Assembly: GCF_019749255.1 (NCBI RefSeq)
Contig: NZ_JACWFH010000015.1
Span: forward strand, 30,665 to 94,664
Origin: Mesobacillus maritimus
Lineage (GTDB): Bacteria; Bacillota; Bacilli; Bacillales; Cytobacillaceae
Direction of reading: 5' to 3'
Length of the DNA stretch: 64,000 nucleotides
Shown one piece after another: positions 9,481-18,461 of this stretch (the first letter of the stretch is position 1; the number at the start of each line of letters is the position of its first letter). The notes beneath the pieces were generated by a model, which had not been told where the DNA came from, did no database searches, and saw only the letters and a list, made by a program, of their open reading frames with translations. A program made the translations under genes and the position numbers.

Positions 9481-10440
9481 TTGGCAGAGATTGTAAAAAC
9501 AAAGCAGGCCATTCAGGTTAGCAAACCAAAGAAAATGCATCGTCATCTAGAGTATATTAAGAAAAATTATATTCTTTATTTGCTTATCGCTCCGGCTGTG
9601 ATTCTTACAATTATATTTAAATATGTACCAATATATGGGGCATTGATAGCATTTAAAGATTATAGTCCAATCAAGGGGATTATGGGAAGTGAATGGGTAG
9701 GATTTAAACACTTTACAGACTTTTTGACATCACCCAACTTCCTTCAAATTTTAGTAAATACGATTAAATTAAGTTCCTTTGAGCTTCTGATTGGTTTTCC
9801 AATCCCAATCATATTAGCCCTTATGCTAAACCAGCTTAGAAAATCAGGTGTTAAAAAGAATATCCAATTAGTCTTATATGCACCCCATTTTATTTCAGTA
9901 GTAGTCATTTCCGGAATGGTTTTTCTGTTCCTTTCACCCGTAGGGCCAATTAATGCGGTGTTAGGCATTTTCACAGACAAACCAATTTCATTTATGTCTG
10001 AACCAGAATATTTTAGATCGATTTACATTTGGTCGGGTGTATGGCAAGGAGCTGGCTGGGCATCTATCATTTATGTTGCTGCCTTAGCGAACGTAGACCC
10101 GCAATTGCATGAAGCAGCTAAATTAGATGGTGCTTCCTTACTCCAGCGCATTTGGCATATTGATCTTCCTACATTAAAGCCTGTTATGGCCGTACTATTT
10201 ATTTTGGCGGCTGGTGGAATCATGGGCATTGGATTTGAAAAGGCCTATCTGTTACAAACATCAATGAACATACCATCATCAGAAATTATCGCAACCCATG
10301 TTTATAAACGCGGCTTGCTAGCAGGAGATTATTCATTTGCTACTGCAGTAGGATTGTTTAATGCTGTTGTAAACGTTATTTTACTTGTGTTTGTTAATCA
10401 AGTAGTGAAAAAACTAAACGAAGGCGAAGGTCTTATCTAA
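9481..10440 (+). CDS. ABC sugar transporter permease, LplB family
   Basis: A 319-aa integral membrane permease of the carbohydrate uptake-1 type. Six membrane segments are visible, plus the EAA loop that contacts the ATPase (LHEAAKLDGASLLQRIWHID, about residues 209-228) and the family opening YVPIYGALIAFKDYSP. It starts with TTG behind AGGAGGT and opens an operon of permease, permease and lipoprotein. No ATPase gene is nearby, as is usual for this class, where a shared MsmX-type ATPase encoded elsewhere powers several sugar importers. The substrate is inferred to be a fructo-oligosaccharide from the downstream GH32 gene. Confidence 0.9.
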   Translation: MAEIVKTKQAIQVSKPKKMHRHLEYIKKNYILYLLIAPAVILTIIFKYVPIYGALIAFKDYSPIKGIMGSEWVGFKHFTDFLTSPNFLQILVNTIKLSSFELLIGFPIPIILALMLNQLRKSGVKKNIQLVLYAPHFISVVVISGMVFLFLSPVGPINAVLGIFTDKPISFMSEPEYFRSIYIWSGVWQGAGWASIIYVAALANVDPQLHEAAKLDGASLLQRIWHIDLPTLKPVMAVLFILAAGGIMGIGFEKAYLLQTSMNIPSSEIIATHVYKRGLLAGDYSFATAVGLFNAVVNVILLVFVNQVVKKLNEGEGLI

Positions 10441-10455
10441 GGAAGGAGGAGAATT

Positions 10456-11343
10456 ATGAATAACAAAATTAAACACTCAAGAGGGGATCGGGTCATTCTC
10501 GCCATAAACAATATCATGTTGGGAATTATTGTACTTTTGATCCTTGTACCATTATTGTATGTTTTTCTATCATCCTTCTTAGAACCTAATGCATTAATTA
10601 AGAAAGGGCTTTCGCTAAGTCCATCTGATTGGTCGTTAGAAGGTTATACACGAATCCTAACCGATGGAACCATTATGAGGGGCTTTCTCAATTCAATCCT
10701 TTATGCAGCTGGATTTACAATAATAACGGTTACAATCTCAATCCTTGCAGGGTATACGTTATCTGTAGATGGTTTAGTTGGAAAAAAGATATTTATGTTC
10801 TTCTTCTTATTTACCATGTTTTTTGGTGGAGGATTAATTCCAACTTATTTTGTTGTCCGTGATTTAGGGATGCTTAATACAATTTGGGCAATTATTATAC
10901 CAGGTGCTGTTAATGTCTGGTTTATTATCCTAGCTAGAACCTATTTTAAAGGAATTCCAAATGAATTAAAGGAAGCTGCAAGGATAGACGGTGCCTCAGA
11001 TTTCAGAATATTTATTAGCATCGTCTTGCCTTTATGTAAACCTATTATTTTTGTACTAGCTCTTTATGCCTTCATCGGGCAGTGGAATGCGTATTTTGAT
11101 GCCATGATTTATCTTGATAATCGAGATTTATATCCATTGCAACTAGTCCTGCGTTCTATTCTTATACAAAATGAGGTTCAACCAGGAATGATTGCAGATA
11201 TTCAAGCTAGAAATGAGATTATGAGAATATCAGAAATGATCCGATATTCATCCATTGTAATTGCTAGTTTACCATTATTGATTATGTACCCATTCTTCCA
11301 GAAGTACTTTGAAAAGGGAGTTATGGTAGGTTCATTAAAATAA
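10456..11343 (+). CDS. ABC sugar transporter permease, LplC/YtcP family
   Basis: A 295-aa second permease subunit, partner of the one ending 15 bases upstream. It has six membrane segments and the EAA loop LKEAARIDGASDFRIFISIV at about residues 173-192. The YtcP/LplC signature FFGGGLIPTYFVVRDLGML lies near residues 118-136. A GGAGGAG ribosome site precedes the ATG. With LplB-like and LplA-like neighbours it should form a heterodimeric channel importing an oligosaccharide. Confidence 0.9.
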   Translation: MNNKIKHSRGDRVILAINNIMLGIIVLLILVPLLYVFLSSFLEPNALIKKGLSLSPSDWSLEGYTRILTDGTIMRGFLNSILYAAGFTIITVTISILAGYTLSVDGLVGKKIFMFFFLFTMFFGGGLIPTYFVVRDLGMLNTIWAIIIPGAVNVWFIILARTYFKGIPNELKEAARIDGASDFRIFISIVLPLCKPIIFVLALYAFIGQWNAYFDAMIYLDNRDLYPLQLVLRSILIQNEVQPGMIADIQARNEIMRISEMIRYSSIVIASLPLLIMYPFFQKYFEKGVMVGSLK

Positions 11344-11364
11344 TAAAAAGTGAGGGTTTCATTT

Positions 11365-12981
11365 ATGAAAAATCTATTGAAAACTGCTTCGGTTGGTTTA
11401 CTTTCTGGTGCGTTATTTATAACAGGGTGTAGCAGTAATACTAGCGGAACATTTTCATCTGAGGATTACGAGTTATCAAATGTTACGTTTCCATTAAAAG
11501 AAGAGGTAACATTAAAAATTATGACATCAAGTTCACCATTGGCACCCGCGGATCCAAATGAAAAATTGATTTTTCAACGTTTAGAGGAAAAAACAGGTGT
11601 TCATATTGATTGGAGGAATTATTCCACAGATGTTTTTGGTGAGAAAAGAAATCTAGCCATTGCAAGTGGAGAGCTTCCAGATGCAATCTTTAATGCTGGA
11701 TTTAGTGACTATGAATTATTGAAACACGCTAAAGACGGCGTAATTGTTCCCGTTGAAGACATGCTTCAATATATGCCGAACTTACAGGCTATTCTAGAAA
11801 AAGCACCTCAATATAAATCAATGATGACAGCTCCAGATGGTCATATCTATGCATTCCCTTGGATTGAGGAATTAGGTCAAGGGAAAGAAAGTATTCATTC
11901 GCTTGATGCTTTTCCATGGATCAATGTGGAATGGATAGATAAATTAGGATTAGAGGTTCCGACAACCACTGAAGAGTTAGAGCAGGTATTACATGCTTTT
12001 AAAACACAAGATCCAAATGGCAATGGAGAAGCTGATGAAATTCCAATGTCCTTTATTATTAATGACGGCGGGCAGAATCCGCACTCATTATTTGGCGCAT
12101 TTGGAATAGGTGATAACTGGGATTTCACTGTTGTGAGTAATGAAGGGGAAGTACAGCTTACAGCAGTTGATGAGGGTTACAAGAAAGCGATTAATTGGTT
12201 CAATGAATTATATAATGAAGGTTTAATTGATATTGAGGCATTTGAACATGATTGGAATACGTATCTAGCAAAAGGGAGAGAAAATCGCTACGGTCTATAC
12301 TTTACATGGGATAAAGGGAATATCACAGGTATGGGCGAGGATTATCAATTATTAGCGCCATTAAAGGGGCCAGAAGGACATCAGAATGTGGCAAGAACAA
12401 ACGGAATGGGCTTTGACCGTTCTAGACTTGTAGTTACATCTGCGAATAAAAATCTTGAATTAACTGCTAAGTGGATTGACCAGCTTTATGACCCAGCACA
12501 ATCAGTACAAAATAACTGGGGTACGTTTGGAGATGAAACCCAACAAAATATTTTTGAATGGGATGAAAGTGCAGAAATGTTAAAACACCTTCCGTTAGAA
12601 GGTACTGCACCTGTTGAATTGAGAGAAAAAACATCAGTTGCTGGGCCGTTGGCAATCTTAGATAGCTATTATGGGGAAGTAACAACAAAACCAGAGGATG
12701 CAGCGTGGAGATTAGAGTTAATGAAAGAGGTAATGGTACCTTATATGCCAAACGAAAATATATATCCTAGAGTATTTTTCTCAATAGAAGAACTTGATAA
12801 ACTATCTGCGATTGAAACGGACCTATTTGATTATATTAAGAGAAAACGAGCTGAATGGATTGCAAATGGCGGAGTAGAGGACGAATGGAATGACTATCTA
12901 GCCGAACTAGACAGACTAGGTTTACAAGAATGGTTAGAAATTAAGCAATCTGGTTATGACAGATATCAAGAAAATGAATGA
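11365..12981 (+). CDS. Sugar-binding lipoprotein, LplA family
   Basis: A 538-aa extracellular lipoprotein that captures substrate for the two permeases just upstream. The lipoprotein signal is plain: KNLLKTASVGLLSGALFITG followed by the lipidated Cys and SSN. The size (about 540 aa) and the motif LKIMTSSSPLAPADPNEKL early in the mature part are typical of LplA/YtcQ proteins rather than the shorter MalE type. I choose ATG 11365, with GTGAGGG 8 bases upstream; a GTG at 11350 is in frame but leaves no ribosome site. A hairpin terminator follows. Confidence 0.88.
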   Translation: MKNLLKTASVGLLSGALFITGCSSNTSGTFSSEDYELSNVTFPLKEEVTLKIMTSSSPLAPADPNEKLIFQRLEEKTGVHIDWRNYSTDVFGEKRNLAIASGELPDAIFNAGFSDYELLKHAKDGVIVPVEDMLQYMPNLQAILEKAPQYKSMMTAPDGHIYAFPWIEELGQGKESIHSLDAFPWINVEWIDKLGLEVPTTTEELEQVLHAFKTQDPNGNGEADEIPMSFIINDGGQNPHSLFGAFGIGDNWDFTVVSNEGEVQLTAVDEGYKKAINWFNELYNEGLIDIEAFEHDWNTYLAKGRENRYGLYFTWDKGNITGMGEDYQLLAPLKGPEGHQNVARTNGMGFDRSRLVVTSANKNLELTAKWIDQLYDPAQSVQNNWGTFGDETQQNIFEWDESAEMLKHLPLEGTAPVELREKTSVAGPLAILDSYYGEVTTKPEDAAWRLELMKEVMVPYMPNENIYPRVFFSIEELDKLSAIETDLFDYIKRKRAEWIANGGVEDEWNDYLAELDRLGLQEWLEIKQSGYDRYQENE

Positions 12982-12992
12982 GTAAATAAAAT

Positions 12993-13038
12993 AAGGGCTG
13001 TATATTGCTTCGGCATTGGTACAGCCTTTATTTTCTAC
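12993..13038 (+). terminator. Terminator after the transporter operon
   Basis: GGCTGTA pairs with TACAGCC across a 17-base loop, followed by TTTATTTTC. Some read-through into the fructosidase gene is likely, given the close spacing. Confidence 0.6.
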
Positions 13039-13081
13039 TAGCTTTAAGTTCACTATTTTCCTAGATAAAGGAGCAAATAAA

Positions 13082-14554
13082 ATGACAAAAATGTATAAAG
13101 AGCAGTATCGACCGCAATTTCACTTTTCACCGCAAGAAATGTGGATGAATGACCCGAATGGAATGGTCTTTTTTAATGATGAATACCACTTGTTTTATCA
13201 ATATCATCCATTTGGCACAACATGGGGACCCATGCACTGGGGCCACGCTGTGAGTAAGGATATGATTCATTGGGAGCATCTTCCGATTGCGTTATATCCT
13301 GATGAACTCGGAGCTATTTTTTCAGGTAGCGCGGTAGTGGACTGGAATAACACAACAGGATTTTTTGAAGAAAACCAACCAGGTTTAGTTGCCATTTATA
13401 CAAGTGCTGGGACCTATCCCGATTCTGATCGACCATGCCAGCGACAAAGTTTAGCTTATAGCAAAGACAATGGGAGAACGTGGGAGAAGTATGAAGGCAA
13501 TCCGGTTCTTTCTGACGTTGCTATCACTGATTATCGCGATCCAAAGGTGTTTTGGCATGAGGAGACGAATAAGTGGGTAATGGTACTAGCGACTGGACAA
13601 ACCATTACCATCTATACATCACCTAATTTACTAAAATGGGAGTTTGCTAGTGAGTTCGGTCATCATGCAGGATCGCATGATGGAGTTTGGGAATGCCCTG
13701 ATTTATTTAAATTACCGGTTAATGGTGACCTGGGAAATGAAAAATGGGTAATGATTGTAAGTATTGGTGATAACGGTGAAACGAAAGAAGGATCAAGAAC
13801 TCAGTACTTTATTGGTGAGTTTGATGGGACTACATTTGTAAATGAAAACGATGATACGACTACGATTTGGCTCGATTATGGCAGGGATAATTATGCTGGT
13901 GTAAGCTGGTCTGATATCCAGGACGGAAGACGTATTTATATTGGATGGATGAGTAATTGGCGCTATGCAAACCAAGTTCCGACAAAAGAATGGAGAAGTG
14001 CAATGACACTTCCAAGAGAGCTAGCATTGGTAACTACCAGAGACGGGATTCGTGTGACACAAAAACCCGTAGAGGAAGTACATTCTATTAGAACAGAAAC
14101 AATTGAACTTCAAGAAATGTCTATTGAATCAGGTAAGGAAGTTTCTTTGCCTTTAAATAACCAATTAATAGAATTAAATATTGAATTTGAAAAAGAGAGT
14201 TCAAATCATTTTGGTTTGATTATTAAGCATTCTGAAACTGAAAAAACAAAAATTAGCGTTGACGTTCTAAATGATTTGCTTTTAGTCGACAGAACGCTAT
14301 CTGGAGAAAATGATTTCTCCTCTTCCTTCCCAACAGTGCAAGAGGCACCGTTGGAGTTGAAAAACAATCGTGTAAAACTACAATTGTTTATTGATACATC
14401 ATCTATTGAGGTGTTTGCAAATGATGGGGAGGTAGCGGTTACTAGCCTAATTTTCCCGGAGGGGTTAAATAATGAATTCGTTTTAATTTCAAACGGTGGT
14501 ACTACTAATGTATCTAATCTAAAAATAATGGAACTCGAGACAATTTGGAAGTGA
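13082..14554 (+). CDS. GH32 exo-fructosidase (levanase/sucrose hydrolase), intracellular
   Basis: Glycoside hydrolase of family 32 that releases fructose from sucrose, fructo-oligosaccharides or levan fragments. The catalytic set is intact: nucleophile Asp24 in WMNDPNG, transition-state stabiliser in YRDPKVF, and acid/base Glu in WECPDLF. The five-bladed propeller is followed by a C-terminal beta-sandwich (IDTSSIEVFANDGE). At 490 aa with no signal peptide it acts in the cytoplasm on imported sugar. I choose ATG 13082 with AAAGGAG; the frame stays open upstream through the terminator but has no ribosome site there. It looks more SacC-like than SacA-like, but substrate form (free or phosphorylated) cannot be fixed; the ABC importer argues for free sugar. 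Confidence 0.9.
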   Translation: MTKMYKEQYRPQFHFSPQEMWMNDPNGMVFFNDEYHLFYQYHPFGTTWGPMHWGHAVSKDMIHWEHLPIALYPDELGAIFSGSAVVDWNNTTGFFEENQPGLVAIYTSAGTYPDSDRPCQRQSLAYSKDNGRTWEKYEGNPVLSDVAITDYRDPKVFWHEETNKWVMVLATGQTITIYTSPNLLKWEFASEFGHHAGSHDGVWECPDLFKLPVNGDLGNEKWVMIVSIGDNGETKEGSRTQYFIGEFDGTTFVNENDDTTTIWLDYGRDNYAGVSWSDIQDGRRIYIGWMSNWRYANQVPTKEWRSAMTLPRELALVTTRDGIRVTQKPVEEVHSIRTETIELQEMSIESGKEVSLPLNNQLIELNIEFEKESSNHFGLIIKHSETEKTKISVDVLNDLLLVDRTLSGENDFSSSFPTVQEAPLELKNNRVKLQLFIDTSSIEVFANDGEVAVTSLIFPEGLNNEFVLISNGGTTNVSNLKIMELETIWK

Positions 14555-14570
14555 TTTGTAATTTTGAATA

Positions 14571-14602
14571 AAGCTCTAATCAATAACGGTTAGAGTTTTA
14601 TT
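14571..14602 (+). terminator. Hairpin between fructosidase and fructokinase
   Basis: AAAGCTCTAA pairs with TTAGAGTTTT around a 10-base loop, then TTATTC. It may reduce but not abolish transcription into the kinase gene. Confidence 0.6.
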
Positions 14603-14642
14603 CAATTCATTTTATTCTGGATAAGGATGGTGTGATGGAATC

Positions 14643-15599
14643 ATGAACTCTTCTATCATTTGTATTGGAGAGCTATTAATCGATTTTTTCTGTACCGATG
14701 TAGAAATTGACTTAGTAGAAGGACGAAATTTTCAAAAACAAGCAGGCGGAGCGCCAGCAAACGTGTGTGCAACAATCTCCAAACTAGGAGGTACAGCGCT
14801 GTTCAGTGGGAAAGTTGGCAATGACCCGTTTGGCCATTTTTTAAAGCAAACACTAGAAGAGTTGAAGGTTGATACGTCTATGGTGGTAATGGATGATCAC
14901 CATCCAACAACGTTGGCCTTTGTATCATTAAAAGCGAATGGTGAGAGGGATTTTGTTTTCAACCGTGGTGCGGATGCGTTTCTGAAACAGGAGGACATTG
15001 ACAAAGATAAGTTAAATAAAGCGATGTTGTACCATTTTGGATCCGCAACCGCATTATTAAGTGAGCCATTTCAGTCCACCTATTTAAATGCCATGGACAC
15101 GGCAAAGAATGAAGGGGAATTTATCTCCTTTGATCCGAACTATAGAGTAGATCTTTGGAAAAATGACATTCATACTTTCATTGACTTGGCAAAACAGGGT
15201 ATTTCTTTTTCCGATTTAGTAAAAGTAAGTGATGAAGAATTGAAAATCATTACGGGAAAAAGTGATTTGGCTGAAGGAACTAAGTCACTTCACCAATTAG
15301 GGGCAAAGGTTGTCGCCGTAACATTAGGGAAAGAAGGAACATATCTATCTACAATAAAAAAGAGTGAAATCATACCAAGTGTAAAAGTAAAATCAATTGA
15401 CTCAACTGGAGCGGGTGATTCATTCGTAGGAGCAACACTGTATCAAATAGCAAAACAGGACCCAAAGAAAGTGATAGAAGACTTTGAATACCTTAAAAAG
15501 GTTATATCCTTCAGTAATAAAGTGGCTGCACTTGTGTGCACTAAGGTCGGCGCAATTTCTGCAATCCCGACATTGGAGGAAGTTATGGACTTAGGTTAA
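14643..15599 (+). CDS. Fructokinase, PfkB family
   Basis: A 318-aa ribokinase-family sugar kinase that phosphorylates fructose with ATP, feeding the product of the fructosidase upstream into glycolysis. Family signatures are clear: N-terminal [26 protein letters not shown] (PfkB signature 1, about residues 35-51) and [14 protein letters not shown] (signature 2, holding the catalytic Asp, about residues 250-263). GGTGTGATGGA precedes the start. Being last in the fructan locus, with fructose the expected product, supports fructokinase over ribokinase or 2-keto-3-deoxygluconate kinase. Confidence 0.88.
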   Translation: MNSSIICIGELLIDFFCTDVEIDLVEGRNFQKQAGGAPANVCATISKLGGTALFSGKVGNDPFGHFLKQTLEELKVDTSMVVMDDHHPTTLAFVSLKANGERDFVFNRGADAFLKQEDIDKDKLNKAMLYHFGSATALLSEPFQSTYLNAMDTAKNEGEFISFDPNYRVDLWKNDIHTFIDLAKQGISFSDLVKVSDEELKIITGKSDLAEGTKSLHQLGAKVVAVTLGKEGTYLSTIKKSEIIPSVKVKSIDSTGAGDSFVGATLYQIAKQDPKKVIEDFEYLKKVISFSNKVAALVCTKVGAISAIPTLEEVMDLG

Positions 15600-15739
15600 T
15601 GCTTAAATTGGCTATATTCTTAGTGGGTTAAAGAGAAAAGAGGTAACCCCATGATGATAAGCTAAACTGGGTCATTATTAGAGGGAAGTATTCCCTACAT
15701 AAGTATAGCTGACTTTACAAAGAACTCACCAGCACCCCA

Positions 15740-15825
15740 TGTGTTGCCACATACACTCGTGACACGTCGAGTGCGTATCGCAACTCATTTTGAAAGAAAA
15801 ATAAGTTGTGTTGCCACATACACTC
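15740..15825. repeat. 19-base direct repeat with imperfect hairpin
   Basis: TGTGTTGCCACATACACTC occurs exactly at 15740-15758 and 15807-15825. The first copy continues into an imperfect inverted repeat (15743-15759 against 15768-15784; CACTCG/CGAGTG is perfect). Related CACATACACTC or CATACACTC cores occur at about 39796 and 56454, so this is a small dispersed intergenic repeat. No gene is visible here. Confidence 0.6.
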
Positions 15826-15927
15826 TGCACATGTAGAGGCAGTTGTGGAGATTAGTGATTAGATAGTTGTAAAAAACTTCCGATTATGACTCAAATTCGG
15901 TTTCTAATTTTCAGTCCTGATTCAATA

Positions 15928-15966
15928 AATCCCGGATTCTTCTTAATAAGAATCCGGGATTTTTCT
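15928..15966 (+). terminator. Strong intrinsic terminator
   Basis: A 14-base perfect stem (AATCCCGGATTCTT with its complement) around a 6-base loop, then TTTTTC. It lies 330 bases after the fructokinase gene and 70 bases beyond the end of the kinase remnant on the opposite strand. Confidence 0.85.
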
Positions 15967-16036
15967 GTGTCTAATCTATTTTTCTTTCTCTATTACCGTC
16001 CAAAGAACAGAACTGAAAGGATAAGTGGTTAGATCA

Positions 16037-16195
16037 CTATTTTATATTTCGGTGTAAAATCTTCACAGTAAATGTGGTTTTGCCTGTTGTACTGTTTACT
16101 TCAATGCTTCCTCCATGCAAGTCTACGATGTTTTTGGCAATGGCTAAACCTAAGCCTGATCCGCCAGTAAAGGCAGAACGGGATTTTTCATTCTG
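16037..16195 (-). pseudogene. Histidine-kinase C-terminal remnant
   Basis: Read leftward, this stretch encodes RSAFTGGSGLGLAIAKNIVD, then LHGGSIEVNSTTGKTTFTVKI and a TAG stop. That is the G2 box and final strand of a HATPase_c domain from a VanS/PhoR-like sensor kinase. The frame extends upstream to about 16280 without family similarity and meets a stop, so the first 300 or so residues of the kinase are gone. It is unrelated in orientation to the intact two-component pair that follows. It appears to be the leftover of a deleted two-component system. Confidence 0.8.
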
Positions 16196-16293
16196 ATTAT
16201 TAGAATCCGGTCTTTTTTGTTTGTCCTTGGCTTTTGAACTGTAACTAAAAGGGCGAACAATAGCAGATATGCTAGTGATACCTGTTCATATGT

Positions 16294-16322
16294 TTGTTAT
16301 AAAATATTAAGCATGGTATAAG
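16294..16322 (+). promoter_or_regulatory. Promoter of the Bce-like two-component operon
   Basis: TTGTTA, 17-base spacer, TATAAG. The -10 region sits in a 23-base sequence (CATGGTATAAGTGTAAAAG plus AAGC) also found exactly at 51264-51286 before the dihydrouridine synthase gene. It lies about 130 bases ahead of the response regulator. Confidence 0.6.
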
Positions 16323-16454
16323 TGTAAAAGAAGCTTACTATTGGAATTGAATATTTTAATTGAGCATTTCTTGAAAAAATAAATATTTTCTTCCTTTTCA
16401 TACTCAAATGAAACAACAATTAGGATCTATAAATATTACAAAGGAAGTGAACCT

Positions 16455-17123
16455 ATGGCAAAAATAATTATTATAGAGGATACGGAAAAGATAAGAGAGG
16501 AACTTAAAACCTTTTTAATTAGATATGGATATGAGGCTGTTGCGCTAACAAATTTTGAAAATATTATTAAGGATACTCTAAGGGAAGAACCTGATTTAAT
16601 CCTTTTAGACATTAATCTACCCATATTTGATGGATACTATATTTGTAGAGAAATAAGAAAAACTTCCGATGTACCTATCATAGTCGTTACCAGCAGGGAT
16701 AACGAGATGGACGAACTTATGAGTATGAATTTAGGAGCGGATGATTTCATTACTAAACCATATAATACTCAAATTCTATTGGCGAGAATTGAAACGATAT
16801 TAAGAAGAGTTCACGGGTCCAGCCCTCGAGATACTATTGTTTATAATGATCTTAAGCTTAATTTATCCAATGGTTCTGTTAATTATCAAGGAAGGCAAGT
16901 AGAGTTAACGAAAAATGAAATCAAAATACTTTCCTGCTTGATTAAAAACAAAGGAAAGATAGTATCAAGGGAAGATCTAATGGACTTTATGTGGAACTCC
17001 GATGTTTTTGTGGATGATAATAACTTATCCGTTAATGTGACGAGGTTAAGAAAAAAACTAGAAGCAGTGAGAATGAAGGAAAATATAGAAACAAGACGTG
17101 GACTAGGATATATACTACCATGA
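16455..17123 (+). CDS. Response regulator, BceR-like (OmpR family)
   Basis: A 222-aa OmpR-family transcription factor. The receiver domain has acidic pair ED at residues 8-9, phosphoacceptor Asp52 (LILLDINLP) and Lys in ITKPYNTQ. The C-terminal winged helix shows LTKNEIKILSCLIKNKGKIV and DDNNLSVNVTRLRKKLE. Its stop overlaps the kinase start by 4 bases (ATGA), so the two are translationally coupled. The kinase type and the downstream BceAB-like transporter identify the module. The perfect TTACA-N4-TGTAA box at 18366 is the expected target. Confidence 0.9.
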   Translation: MAKIIIIEDTEKIREELKTFLIRYGYEAVALTNFENIIKDTLREEPDLILLDINLPIFDGYYICREIRKTSDVPIIVVTSRDNEMDELMSMNLGADDFITKPYNTQILLARIETILRRVHGSSPRDTIVYNDLKLNLSNGSVNYQGRQVELTKNEIKILSCLIKNKGKIVSREDLMDFMWNSDVFVDDNNLSVNVTRLRKKLEAVRMKENIETRRGLGYILP

Positions 17124-18133
17124 GTATAAGAGATTATTTAAAAGATAGAACTTTATTTCTGCTAATTAATTTTATACTATTCATCATCGTATTCCTGATA
17201 ATGTCACTCATTAACATTAACAGCAAAATCGTTCTCCTGGTTTTCTGCATATGGTTTTTCCCTGTTTTTTCTTATATAATTGTGGAATTTATTAAACAAA
17301 AAAACTTATATGTTGAGTTAAACAACCAAATGGAGAATTTGGATAAAAAATATCTCCTGTCTGAAATTATGAAAGAACCCGAATTTATCGAAGGAAAGTT
17401 TATATATGATTTATTAAAACAGGCAAACAAAGATATGCATGAACATGTAAAGATATATCGAGATATGGAACATGAATATAGAGAGTATATAGAAACTTGG
17501 GTACATGAGATCAAGACCCCTATTGCATCAGCAAGGTTAATGATAGAAAATAATCAAAATGAGATTACTAAAAACATTAATTTTGAATTAAAGAAAATTG
17601 AAGAATACATAGAACAAGTATTATATTACTCAAGAAGTAATAATGTTAGTAAAGATTATCTTATTAAAGAGGTTTCTTTAGCTAGCCTTGTAAGAAACGT
17701 CGTCAAGAAAAATTCCAGAGATTTTATTAGCAAAAGAATTTCTGTTGATATTGATGCTATCGAAGGGATTGTGTACAGCGACGTTAAATGGTTGGAATTT
17801 ATCTTAAATCAAGTGATAGGAAATGCCATTAAATACACTAGGGAAGGTAATGGCATGGTGAAAATATTCACGACTCATAATGAAAACAATATAGTCCTTA
17901 CCATAGAGGATAATGGCATCGGTATTATCGAGAAGGATATCAATAGAGTTTTTGAAAAGGGGTTTACTGGGGAGAATGGAAGGAAATTTGGGAAGTCTAC
18001 CGGTATCGGGCTTTATTTGTGCCGAAAACTTGCAAAACAGCTTGGCTTGGGGCTTACTTTAACTTCGATTACAGGTGAAGGAACAAAAGTTAGTATCATT
18101 TTCCCTTTAGGAAAAGTAAACTTATTGCACTAA
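17120..18133 (+). CDS. Intramembrane-sensing histidine kinase, BceS-like
   Basis: A 337-aa kinase with two membrane helices (about residues 12-30 and 37-56) separated by only a few residues, so there is almost no extracellular part. This is the layout of BceS-type kinases, which read the activity of a partner BceAB transporter instead of binding a ligand. The phosphoacceptor is His129 in ETWVHEIKTPIA. N, G1 and G2 boxes follow (NQVIGNAIKYT, EDNGIGI, GKSTGIGLYLCRKL). It overlaps the regulator by 4 bases and is followed by a strong terminator. Confidence 0.92.
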   Translation: MSIRDYLKDRTLFLLINFILFIIVFLIMSLININSKIVLLVFCIWFFPVFSYIIVEFIKQKNLYVELNNQMENLDKKYLLSEIMKEPEFIEGKFIYDLLKQANKDMHEHVKIYRDMEHEYREYIETWVHEIKTPIASARLMIENNQNEITKNINFELKKIEEYIEQVLYYSRSNNVSKDYLIKEVSLASLVRNVVKKNSRDFISKRISVDIDAIEGIVYSDVKWLEFILNQVIGNAIKYTREGNGMVKIFTTHNENNIVLTIEDNGIGIIEKDINRVFEKGFTGENGRKFGKSTGIGLYLCRKLAKQLGLGLTLTSITGEGTKVSIIFPLGKVNLLH

Positions 18134-18147
18134 TTTAATTTAAAAGA

Positions 18148-18195
18148 ACGGATTTATAGCTATTGTACATTGCAGTAGCTATAAATCCGTTTTTA
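18148..18195 (+). terminator. Strong terminator after the kinase
   Basis: A 15-base perfect stem (ACGGATTTATAGCTA and complement), 13-base loop, then TTTTTAATTT. Confidence 0.9.
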
Positions 18196-18365
18196 ATTTA
18201 GCTCTTTGTTGCTCTTGGATGAATTGAGCATTGTTTCACCACAAGTTAGTGTTTTTATTTATGAGAAAAGAACATGCAAAACTTACTATAGCGTAGGCAA
18301 TGCCTTATCTTTCGTTAAAACATCTTTAGGATTTTGTATTCTTTAAAACACTTGTATTTATTACC

Positions 18366-18379
18366 TTACAAAAATGTAA
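18366..18379 (+). promoter_or_regulatory. BceR-type operator
   Basis: TTACA-AAAA-TGTAA is a perfect inverted repeat with the 4-base spacing known for BceR-family binding sites. It lies 83 bases before the first gene of the transporter operon. The operon would therefore be induced by the adjacent two-component system. Confidence 0.75.
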
Positions 18380-18461
18380 CTTTAATAAAATCTAAACAAA
18401 TATGTCGCCCTAATGACTGCTGATAAGATGTAGATAGGATATAAATTTAGGGGGAATTGGG

